DNA of 37,845 nt from Amycolatopsis pithecellobii (lineage in GTDB: Bacteria; Actinomycetota; Actinomycetes; Mycobacteriales; Pseudonocardiaceae): positions 1-37,845 of the forward strand of contig NZ_WMBA01000075.1 in the NCBI RefSeq assembly GCF_009707865.1, given 5' to 3'. The position numbers were made by a program, and so were the translations under genes. Numbering within the stretch: position 1 is the stretch's first letter; each line of letters starts with the position of its first letter. The notes under the pieces were generated by a model. It worked only from the letters and a program-made list of their open reading frames with translations, did not search any database and was not told the DNA's origin. Shown one piece after another: positions 31,161 through 37,845 of this stretch.

Positions 31161-32846
31161 GTGGAAGTCGCGATCGAGCAGGTCAGCTTCGCGTTCCAAC
31201 CGCTGTACAGCCTGCACACGGGCGGCATCGTCGGGGTCGAGGCACTCGCGCGCCCGGCGTCCGGCCGGGTGCAGGAGCTGCTGGCGCACGCCATGCGGAA
31301 AGGCCGGCTCGTGAAGGTGGACGCCTCGCTCGCGGCCCGCGCCGTCGTCGAGGAGGCCTCCTACGAAACCCTTCTCCCCCTTCACCTCAACCTGACCGCG
31401 CAGTCGGCCGCCGCGCCACGACAGGTGCTCGATCCCCTGCTGGAAACGCTGGGCACGACCGGCAGGCGCCCTCGCGAGGTCGTGCTCGAAATCGGTTCCC
31501 CATTTCATCGTGTGCCCGCCAACGCACTGCTCGATGGCATCGCGCACTTCGCCGAACTCGGTTTCCGCATCGCTTTCGACAATGTCGGTCACGGCGACAT
31601 CCCGCTCAACCTTCTCGCCGACGCACGTCCCGATCTGATCAAACTGGACCGGACCACGTTGCATCGACTTCCGGAGGACCGGGCGGCGGTCGCGCTCGTC
31701 GAGGCGCTCTGTCATTTCGCGGCGCGTACCGGTATCCGGCTCGTCGCGACCGGAATCGAGACCGAGGATCAGCTGGCGACCGTGCGACAGCTGGGCATCC
31801 GCATCGTGCAGGGCAATCTGTTCGCACCGGCACGAGAAGGTGGGGTGCCCACAGCGGGACTCGACGACGTCGACGGTGTGCCGGTTCGCGTGTCTACCGC
31901 GAGTCCGCGTGTCGACGACTTCCTGCACGCTCCCACCACATTGCCCGCTGAGTCCACTTGCGACGATGTCCGCAAGGTCCTGCTCGACCAGGACGCGCCG
32001 ACCGGGATCGTCGGCGTGGACCCGGAAAACCGGCCGATCTGGTCGATCGACCGTGCTCGCTTCCTGCTCGATCTGACCGGCCCGTTCGGGCATGCGTTGC
32101 ACGCCAACCGGCCCGCCGCCCGGCTCGCCGACCCGCCGCGCACGATCCGGTCCGGTGCCGGCGCACTCGAACTGCTCGACCTCGTCACCGAAGCCGAACT
32201 GGACCGCACCGGTGACGACATCATCGTGGTCGACGCGCAAGGGCATTGTCTCGGCGTGGTGCTCGTGCACGAGCTGATCCGCGAGGTCGCCGAAATGAAG
32301 ATCGAAGAGGCGGCGGCGCTCAATCCGCTCACCCGGCTGCCGGGCAGTGACGCGGTGGCCCGCGAAGTGGACCGACGACTCGCGTCCGGGCATCCGATGG
32401 TCGTGGCGTGGCTCGACGTCGACTCGTTCAAGCGCGTCAACGACACCGCGGGTTTCGCCGCCGGAGACGATCTGATCCGTGCGCTCGGGCGCACACTGTC
32501 CGATTTGAACACGAAACTGCCCAGCGTCACGGTGAGCCACGTCGGCGGGGACGACTTCCTGATCGCCTGCGACATCGACGAAATCACCACGGTGGCCGAC
32601 ACCCTGCTCGACGCGCCCTGGGCCGCTGACGGCATGCCGGTCACGGTTTCGCTCGCGACCGTCGTGTGCACGGGTGCGATGGCGAAGTCCTATCGGGAGG
32701 TTTCCCGGTTGCTCGCCCCGCTCAAGAAGTCCGCCAAGGGCGTCCGCGGATCGAGCTGGGTGAACGGCTGGACAGGTTCTGATCGCGTGGCGATTCTCCG
32801 TGGCCGGCCTGTTCCGGCTCGACGAGCAATTACCCCCACCCACTAG
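31161..32846 (+). CDS. EAL-CBS-GGDEF domain protein, probably catalytically degenerate
   Basis: The 561-residue protein has an EAL domain (about 1-230: GVEALAR with Glu27, Asn77, Glu110 in VVLEIG, Lys161), a CBS-pair-like middle (255-380) and a GGDEF domain (385-540: NPLTRLPG, WLDVDSFKRVND, VGGDDF at 461-466). Two EAL active-site positions look changed: the usual DD of DDFGTG is Asp140-Asn141, and the Glu of AEGVE is Thr197 (ATGIE). The GGDEF loop reads GGDDF and has no RxxD inhibitory site. It may act as a c-di-GMP or nucleotide sensor rather than an enzyme. No membrane segment is seen. Confidence 0.85.
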   Translation: MEVAIEQVSFAFQPLYSLHTGGIVGVEALARPASGRVQELLAHAMRKGRLVKVDASLAARAVVEEASYETLLPLHLNLTAQSAAAPRQVLDPLLETLGTTGRRPREVVLEIGSPFHRVPANALLDGIAHFAELGFRIAFDNVGHGDIPLNLLADARPDLIKLDRTTLHRLPEDRAAVALVEALCHFAARTGIRLVATGIETEDQLATVRQLGIRIVQGNLFAPAREGGVPTAGLDDVDGVPVRVSTASPRVDDFLHAPTTLPAESTCDDVRKVLLDQDAPTGIVGVDPENRPIWSIDRARFLLDLTGPFGHALHANRPAARLADPPRTIRSGAGALELLDLVTEAELDRTGDDIIVVDAQGHCLGVVLVHELIREVAEMKIEEAAALNPLTRLPGSDAVAREVDRRLASGHPMVVAWLDVDSFKRVNDTAGFAAGDDLIRALGRTLSDLNTKLPSVTVSHVGGDDFLIACDIDEITTVADTLLDAPWAADGMPVTVSLATVVCTGAMAKSYREVSRLLAPLKKSAKGVRGSSWVNGWTGSDRVAILRGRPVPARRAITPTH

Positions 32847-32971
32847 GGTGAGGACCCAACGCATTCAGCCAAGATATCCACAGCCTTGCTGGGGCGCGCA
32901 TTATCGCGCCCTGCCGCAGAAAGGCGCACCCGCGAGGATAGTGCTGCTCAAGGCAGATCTAGCTTGATCAT

Positions 32972-33229
32972 GTGGGAATTCCGAAATTCGATCCCACCGG
33001 AACACCGGGATACGTCTACGAAATGATGGCCGAGCATCTCGCTGCCCGGATCGAGGCGGGCGAACTCGCGCTGAATACACCCTTGCCCTCGGAACGGAGG
33101 CTTGCACATGAATACGGGGTCTCACTGGGAACGGCCCGACGCGCGACCCGTCTTCTCCGTTATCGGGGACTGGTTGTCACGATCAGGTCGAAAGGAACTT
33201 ACATAGCCGACCCGCGCGGTCTGCAGTAG
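32972..33229 (+). CDS. Short GntR-family regulator (DNA-binding domain only)
   Basis: The 85-residue protein consists of a GntR winged helix: YVYEMMAEHLAARIEAGELA, LPSERRLAHEYGVSLGTARRAT and LRYRGLVVTIRSKGTYIADP. The effector domain found in most GntR proteins is missing, as is common for small actinobacterial members. The start is GTG at 32972 with a weak ribosome site. Its target is unknown. Confidence 0.8.
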   Translation: MGIPKFDPTGTPGYVYEMMAEHLAARIEAGELALNTPLPSERRLAHEYGVSLGTARRATRLLRYRGLVVTIRSKGTYIADPRGLQ

Positions 33230-33509
33230 TGAATAAGCCACACTCACCCATGCGGGTATTTTTAGCGCGCGCCGCAAGCAGCGCGGCAAGCCTCCTTCGC
33301 CTGAGAGGTGATCTTAAAATCCCAGCTCCGGGCTTTATCCAACCTCTGGCGGTAGAATGTTTCATGTTTGGCCGATATGGTGACGACGATGCATCTCGCA
33401 CGCCACCCGTTGACTGTCGACGCGGACGTGGCTAAGACGTTGCGGATGACCGCAATCCGCGCTCGCGCGAATGCACGTGCAACTCCTGCCCGGGAGCGGT
33501 GAGCGAGCG
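33230..33509. other. AT-richer intergenic region with a possible tiny reading frame
   Basis: This 280-bp stretch is less GC-rich than its surroundings. A 41-codon frame (33377-33502, starting MVTTMHLARHPLTVDADVAK) ends seven bases before the GNAT start, but has no ribosome site and is not recognised. No RNA gene could be identified. Confidence 0.3.
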
Positions 33510-34163
33510 ATGGTTCCAGACCTTCCCGCCAACCCGCTGGCGATCGAGCTGACACTGTCCCATCGGCGGTTGTGGTGGCAGATCGACGACGAAGACGAGT
33601 TGCCCGAGCAGTGGCACGCGTCCGCGGACATCTCGGCCCTGGACGTATGTCCGGAGGGGTTGCGGCACGTCGGTGACGTCTCCCTGGTCATCGCCGATTT
33701 GACCAAGGAACGCAATCTGCTCGATTCGGTCGTCCTGGGCGAATGGGCATTGGAGTTCATCGCGGAGACCGTGATCGACCCTGACGCTGGCAAGCTGCAT
33801 CCCGAACTGGACAAGGAAATCTCACCTGGTCCGCCGCGGATCGTCATTTTGCGCCGAGTCGAAGTGGTCGAAGGCTGGCGCGGGCACGGCCTCGGCGCGG
33901 CACTGGTGGCCAGCGCCATGCGTATTCTCGCGCCCGACGCGCGGATGGGCGCCTGCCGGGTCTCGCCGCTGGACTTCCCGTACCCCGGCGATCGGGTGGC
34001 CTCGGAGCTGGCCAGCGTGCGTGCGGGGGCCATGCTCGAACGCATCGGTTTCCGGCGGTGGAATGGCGTCCACGTGGTCGATTTGCGTGATCCGGCACTG
34101 TTGGACGCGCGGATGGAGATCCTCGACCAGTGGTGGCCCGAGTCCGACAGCAGTGAGCGTTAG
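33510..34163 (+). CDS. GNAT-fold acetyltransferase-like protein
   Basis: The 217-residue protein has a GNAT acetyl-CoA loop in VEGWRGHGLGAALVASAMRI (RGHGLG at 124-129), followed by a typical later part AGAMLERIGFRRWNGVHVVDL. The N-terminal ~100 residues (LWWQIDDEDELPEQW) are not assigned. The ATG at 33510 and an in-frame ATG at 33471 both lack a strong ribosome site. The substrate is unknown. The stop overlaps the convergent PLP-enzyme gene by 4 bp (TTAG). Confidence 0.75.
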   Translation: MVPDLPANPLAIELTLSHRRLWWQIDDEDELPEQWHASADISALDVCPEGLRHVGDVSLVIADLTKERNLLDSVVLGEWALEFIAETVIDPDAGKLHPELDKEISPGPPRIVILRRVEVVEGWRGHGLGAALVASAMRILAPDARMGACRVSPLDFPYPGDRVASELASVRAGAMLERIGFRRWNGVHVVDLRDPALLDARMEILDQWWPESDSSER

Positions 34164-35389
34164 AACAAGGTCTGAACGGTTCCACAAAGGACATACGAGT
34201 CGTCCATGACGGGGAACAGCCGCCATTTGTCGAACGTCGTGCACGGGTGCGAGATACCAAACCCGACCCGGTCACCGACATCGAGGTCACCACGGAAATA
34301 GGCATGCTGGTCGTTCAGGGCCGTCAGTTCACCCGGCGGCGCCGGTTCGATCACCGCAGACGCGCGGCGGATCCGGTGCAGCGGCACGGGAAGGCCTGCA
34401 TCGACACCGGTATCGCGCTTGCCGAAGTCGAGGATGGCCAGACGGGGTTCCGGTGTGGACAGTACCCGGCCCCACAGCTCCAGGCTCGGCTGGAACGGGA
34501 GCGTGTCGTACTCGGTCGCCACCAGCTCGCGGAAGCGTTGGTAGCCCAGCGAATCGTGCACCACGTAACAACCGCTGCGCAGCACGACCCGCACCGAGCC
34601 GTCCCGCTGCCAGGAGTTCCCCAGTTCCGCCGCAACCAGTTCAGGGAACGAGCTGCCGCCTACTGTCACCACGAATTCGGTATCGACCATTCCGCGCAGC
34701 TCGTCAGCCGTGTCGCGCAACCGGCGCAGGAACGCGCGAACATCCGCCAACAGCGGAGCGTCCAGAGCACCGCTGATGACGCCCTCGAAGCCGCCTACTC
34801 CGGCCAGCCGCAGCTTGCCGGAGACCGCCACGCGCTCGGCGAGCAGACGCGGCGATTCGCGCACACCCGCGCGGCCGCCGCGAACGCCGAGTTCGAGGAT
34901 CACCGGCAGCGCGCGGCGACTTTCTCGTTGTGCCAGTTCCTTTTCGAGGATGTCGACACCGTCGAGCGACTCGACGTAGCAATAGCAGGTGAACTCGGGG
35001 TCGGCGTCCATTTCGGTGCTCAGCCACGCGATCGCCTGAGGGTCGACGAGTTCGTTGGCGAGAATGACGCGCTGGGCGCCGAGTTCGCGGAAGGTCCTGA
35101 CCTGGCTCGGCGTCGCCAGCGTGATCGCCCACGCGCCGTGCGCCAGCTGGGCATCCGCGATCTCCGGTGACATCGTGGTTTTCACGTGCGGCGACAGCGA
35201 AATCCCGTGTTCTTCGCAGAACTGAGTCATCAGCTCAAGATTGTGCTCGAACTCGGTGCGCTTGAGCACCAGCACAGGCGTGAGAAAATCGTCGAGCGTA
35301 CCGGAAAGTGCTCGCGTCGGCCGGCCGGTCGCGGAGATGGGGAACCCCTTGTGTTCCACGCCGATGGTTACTTCGGGAATCCTCAGCAC
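34160..35389 (-). CDS. Fold-III PLP enzyme, D-threonine aldolase/D-serine dehydratase-like (amino acid deaminase)
   Basis: The 409-residue protein has an alanine-racemase-like barrel with the PLP lysine Lys70 in SPHVKTTMSPE, and WAITLATPSQVRTFRELGAQ. The C-terminal domain carries SHPCTTFDKW, an H-x-C pair like the zinc site of eukaryotic-type D-serine dehydratase. Such enzymes cleave or deaminate D-hydroxy amino acids; the exact substrate is unknown. The GTG at 35389 follows AAAGGA and overlaps the AraC stop (GTGCTGA), so the two are translationally coupled. Confidence 0.85.
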   Translation of the reverse strand: MLRIPEVTIGVEHKGFPISATGRPTRALSGTLDDFLTPVLVLKRTEFEHNLELMTQFCEEHGISLSPHVKTTMSPEIADAQLAHGAWAITLATPSQVRTFRELGAQRVILANELVDPQAIAWLSTEMDADPEFTCYCYVESLDGVDILEKELAQRESRRALPVILELGVRGGRAGVRESPRLLAERVAVSGKLRLAGVGGFEGVISGALDAPLLADVRAFLRRLRDTADELRGMVDTEFVVTVGGSSFPELVAAELGNSWQRDGSVRVVLRSGCYVVHDSLGYQRFRELVATEYDTLPFQPSLELWGRVLSTPEPRLAILDFGKRDTGVDAGLPVPLHRIRRASAVIEPAPPGELTALNDQHAYFRGDLDVGDRVGFGISHPCTTFDKWRLFPVMDDSYVLCGTVQTLF

Positions 35390-36267
35390 ACATTGTCCTT
35401 TCCCCTGCGGCGCCAGGTATCCCACGGCCATTCGGAGAATCGCTCTTGATACCACCGGTACAACATCGCCTTGTCCCGGAATCCACATTGTTCGGCCGCC
35501 TCGCGCACCGAGGAACTCTGGCCACTCGAAAGAATCTGGCGGAGACAGTCGAGCCGGACGCCTCGCAAGTACACGTGGGGTAGTTCGCCGGCTTCCTCGA
35601 AGGCTGCGACCAGTTCGGCGAGCGACACCCCGGTGCGCCGCGCATAGTAGCCCATCTCCTTACCGGCAAAGGGTTCCGTGGCCATGAGCAGTTTGGCGAA
35701 CTCGGCCAGATCGTTCGCGTGCTTCGTTTCGACTCGGCCCGAGTAGCTGTGCTGCTGGTGTTCGAGGACCCAGTCCACAAAGATCTCCTCGAAACACCGG
35801 TTCAACCGGGTGCCCGGTGAGCCGGCGATGAAACGCGTGAGCCCCCTCGTCACGGTGTCATCGATGCCACGCAACAGTGTCACCGCTGGAGCGAACGAGA
35901 CGAGGCCTTCGGGCGGGTGTTCGCGCAGACGTGAATGCAGTAGTGGGCGGGCAATCCGCATGATCCGTACCGTGCTGTGGGCCACCCACTCGATTTCGAA
36001 CCGCTGGTGCGGGCCCGCGGCCAGCAGTGAGGTGGGGCCGGCTTCGAGATAGCGGCCGCTGTGGCAGCACACTGTCCGTCCACTGAGGACAATGGCGACG
36101 AGGTAATCGGTCTGGGGTTGCACAAGTTCGAGCGACGCCCGGCAACCGGCGGCGAGCTTGCCGGCACGCAGCCGTGTGCTCGCCCCCGGGCTCAGGTGTC
36201 TGGCGAACTTGTGCCCGGGTCTGATGTGCAGGAGGTGCGGCCCCAGTAGGGCGTCCTCTTCAACCAT
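35383..36267 (-). CDS. AraC-family regulator coupled to the D-amino-acid enzyme
   Basis: The 294-residue protein has an unassigned N-terminal ligand domain (LELVQPQTDYLVAIVLSG, RFEIEWVAHSTVRIM) and a C-terminal AraC helix-turn-helix region (MGYYARRTGVSLAELVAAFE, VREAAEQCGFRDKAMLYRWY). It differs from the two AraC_binding_2-type regulators in this window. Tight coupling to the downstream PLP enzyme suggests it senses that enzyme's substrate. The ATG at 36267 is preceded by a GGTGGTGAG stretch. Confidence 0.8.
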   Translation of the reverse strand: MVEEDALLGPHLLHIRPGHKFARHLSPGASTRLRAGKLAAGCRASLELVQPQTDYLVAIVLSGRTVCCHSGRYLEAGPTSLLAAGPHQRFEIEWVAHSTVRIMRIARPLLHSRLREHPPEGLVSFAPAVTLLRGIDDTVTRGLTRFIAGSPGTRLNRCFEEIFVDWVLEHQQHSYSGRVETKHANDLAEFAKLLMATEPFAGKEMGYYARRTGVSLAELVAAFEEAGELPHVYLRGVRLDCLRQILSSGQSSSVREAAEQCGFRDKAMLYRWYQERFSEWPWDTWRRRGKDNVC

Positions 36268-36328
36268 CTCACCACCGTACCGTTTGTCGGAATTGACGTT
36301 TCAGATTAGAGGTGACCGGCAAGCGTGG

Positions 36329-37297
36329 TCAATGGCGAAGCAGGGTCTCGTTCGGTGCCTCACCGAACTCGCGCTGGTAACACCCTTGAAAGCCGGCCAG
36401 GGTGAACCCCCAGCGCCGCGCGACCTGCTCGACCGTCACGTCGGCCTCGCCCGTGCACAGGTCTGCGTGTGCCCGGCGCATCCGGACATGGAAGAGGTAA
36501 CCGTGCACCGTCGTGCCGCAGTATGTCTGGAAAGCGGCGCCGAGCGCGAGAGCGCTGACGCCGAGGGCGCGGGCGAGCGAGCAGTCGGTGTGAGGCCGGT
36601 CAGGGGTCTCGTCGAGGACGGTCATCGCCTGCCGCACAGTACGCTGCGGGGCCGGTTCCGGTGCCGCGTCGAAGATTTCGCTGTAGGTGTTGGGCTGGCT
36701 GCGCAGCAGGCCGATCGCCAGTAGCTCGAGCAGATGCGGACCCGAGAGCCGGCGCCGCGGAATCCAATCAGGACGGCTAGCCCGCCGGTAGCACAATGCC
36801 AGCAACTGAAACCACAACTTCTGCGGTTCCAGCTGGATGTTCATGCCAAGGTCGAAGCGCAATGGCCGGATGACTTCGGCACCGATCAGCGCGTTGAGCG
36901 TGTCCAGCAGAAAGGGCCAGGACATTTTCGTCAGCATTACCTGTGCGTCTGCCGACAGCTCCATCCGCATCGGCTCGTCCGCGCGGCTCACCAGCATCAG
37001 GCCGGGCGTCGTATCGATCTCCTCGACGCCACAACGAACGCGGGCCCGGCCGCGCACGGGTAACTGCAGCGCGATGAAGTCCTTGGTGCAGCCGGGATCG
37101 ACCCACATCGCGGTGCGATAGTGGACGTAGTTGAGCGTGACGTCGCCGAGCGCCAGCGAATTCATCTGCGCGTCGAGCACCCCACCGCGCTCGCGGATAC
37201 CGAGCTGGTGCGGACAAAGGACCTGGCTCACCCGGGTACGAACATCGTCAAGATCCGTTGACCGGAACAGTTCATGTCCGTGCAGCGGTAGCGCCAT
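36329..37297 (-). CDS. AraC-family regulator (AraC_binding_2-type), paralogue of the 28.5-kb regulator
   Basis: The 322-residue protein shares its N-terminal pattern with the AraC protein at 28475-29467 (FRSTDLDDVRTRVSQVLCPH against FESRDLDDTREKVGKILCPH) and the LRFDLGMNIQ/IRFELGMDVT segment, so they are paralogues. The C-terminal helix-turn-helix region (CSLARALGVSALALGAAFQT, TVEQVARRWGFTLAGFQGCY) is intact. The ATG at 37297 has GGAGGT nine bases upstream, across an A-run. No target gene is directly downstream except the next AraC gene. Confidence 0.85.
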   Translation of the reverse strand: MALPLHGHELFRSTDLDDVRTRVSQVLCPHQLGIRERGGVLDAQMNSLALGDVTLNYVHYRTAMWVDPGCTKDFIALQLPVRGRARVRCGVEEIDTTPGLMLVSRADEPMRMELSADAQVMLTKMSWPFLLDTLNALIGAEVIRPLRFDLGMNIQLEPQKLWFQLLALCYRRASRPDWIPRRRLSGPHLLELLAIGLLRSQPNTYSEIFDAAPEPAPQRTVRQAMTVLDETPDRPHTDCSLARALGVSALALGAAFQTYCGTTVHGYLFHVRMRRAHADLCTGEADVTVEQVARRWGFTLAGFQGCYQREFGEAPNETLLRH

Positions 37298-37746
37298 TTT
37301 TTTCGCACCTCCGGGCGCGAGCCAAAGGAAGAGTCGACTGCGACGAGGCTTCCAATGCTACGCTGTTCCGCTGAGAAAACAAGGTGTTTCGCTCAGCGGG
37401 AAGCCGAAGCTTATCGGCGGCGCGGTTTGTTTTCGTAGTAGGCGACGCAATCAGCGGGGTATTGACCTGGCCTGCGCGGAGTCCGCCACAGCGTTGATCA
37501 ATTCCTGCGGCTGCCGGAACACGAACATTCCATTGCGCAGATGACAGGCGTCCACTCACTGAACTCCTGGTGTCGCGGACACCGGCCCCGCCGAGATGGG
37601 TGCGCATGTCAGGCAGCGCGCTGCACAACCGCGTCGCGCGCGTACGCGGCGAGCCCGGCGCCCGCCGGATGTCTCCCAGGCCCACGATGCTTTTCAGCGC
37701 TTCGCCGACCCCGGCAGGCTAGACGGTTGATTCCGTGAAGTTGGTG
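37298..37746. other. Intergenic region between AraC gene and insertion sequence end
   Basis: No conserved gene is seen in this ~450 bp. It holds the regulator's promoter region and a possible 34-codon frame on the minus strand (listed separately). The DNA near 37700-37746 borders the transposase end and may contain the IS terminal repeat, which cannot be defined without its other end. Confidence 0.4.
37451..37555 (-). CDS. Possible small protein of 34 residues
   Basis: A GTG at 37555 follows AGGAG by eight bases and opens a frame starting MDACHLRNGMFVFRQPQ and ending ARSIPR. Third codon positions are about three-quarters G or C. It is not recognised; it could be a real small gene or the remnant of one cut by the neighbouring IS. 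Confidence 0.3.
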   Translation of the reverse strand: MDACHLRNGMFVFRQPQELINAVADSAQARSIPR

Positions 37747-37845
37747 TTAGTGGTCGTAGGCGGTGAGTGATCGTTTGCTGGTCAGGCCGGTGTTCCAGTT
37801 GTGCCAGATGCTTGCGGCCATGGCGAGGAGGCGTTGGGCGACGCG
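37747..37845 (-). CDS. IS982-like transposase, C-terminal end (cut by window edge)
   Basis: The minus-strand frame ends LLAMAASIWHNWNTGL followed by TSKRSLTAYDH and a TAA stop at 37747-37749. A C-terminus of the form LA-AAIWHN-(8-9)-RSL-AYDH is what I recall of IS982-family DDE transposases. Only 32 residues lie in the window. It indicates that an insertion sequence borders the accessory region. Confidence 0.75.
   Translation of the reverse strand, partial: RVAQRLLAMAASIWHNWNTGLTSKRSLTAYDH

Noticed and set aside
33377..33502. 41-codon frame just before the GNAT gene as a peptide gene
   Set aside because: No ribosome-binding site and no recognisable features; kept only as a note on the intergenic region.

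Overview
The window is very GC-rich actinobacterial DNA with dense gene packing, GTG starts and many overlapping start/stop codons. An HbhA-like protein sits between an XRE regulator and a DUF2516 membrane protein, an order I recall from Mycobacterium (Rv0474-Rv0475-Rv0476). F420-type (Ddn-like) and mycothiol-type enzymes are present, and the word TCCACAGTGG recurs. Together these suggest a Pseudonocardiaceae genome, for example Amycolatopsis; this is inferred from gene content, not from any marker gene.

Region 1 (1-18.5 kb) looks like ordinary chromosome. It holds a methyltransferase-like protein cut by the window edge, a DedA membrane protein, a mycothiol-dependent-isomerase-like protein, PurU, a membrane protein, a CurA-like oxidoreductase with an SRPBCC protein, and an osmoprotectant-type ABC system (lipoprotein and two permeases, no ATPase gene). 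It continues with an operon of DUF2516, a YbaK-like deacylase and an aromatic-ammonia-lyase homologue whose cofactor triad is altered. Then come XRE-HbhA, a P-loop kinase-like protein, a zinc-ribbon protein, a VOC protein, an SMP-30 lactonase coupled to an SDR, a DUF445 protein, a DapC-like aminotransferase, an ECF sigma factor and a secreted Thr/Pro-rich protein.

Region 2 (18.5-26.3 kb) has a structured leader, a possible 49-residue small gene and two large hairpins, then a YczE-type membrane protein, a Tat-exported metallophosphoesterase with a LamG-like domain, and a PP2C-like protein. The 3' end of the PP2C-like gene runs into a 1.2-kb nested repeat: about four degenerate tandem units of 307-327 bp, each carrying a tract of 19-bp repeats with the palindrome GAGAGCANTGCTCTC. 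The same palindrome, again with 19-bp spacing, lies between the next two genes, a Ddn-like reductase and a divergent TetR regulator. The array may therefore be a reservoir of binding sites for that TetR protein. An alpha/beta hydrolase and a phosphoribosyltransferase follow.

Region 3 (26.4-37.8 kb) looks accessory. On the minus strand a tryptophanase-like beta-eliminating lyase is followed by an AraC regulator, a small XRE regulator and a cobalamin-dependent radical SAM protein that closely resembles TsrM (tryptophan 2-C-methyltransferase). Methylation of Trp at C2 followed by beta-elimination would give 2-methylindole; I know of no described system of this kind, so this is the main metabolic hypothesis here. 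To the right are a degenerate EAL-CBS-GGDEF protein, a short GntR protein, a GNAT protein, a fold-III PLP enzyme coupled to an AraC regulator, and another AraC regulator paralogous to the first. The window ends inside an IS982-like transposase gene, in keeping with an island margin.
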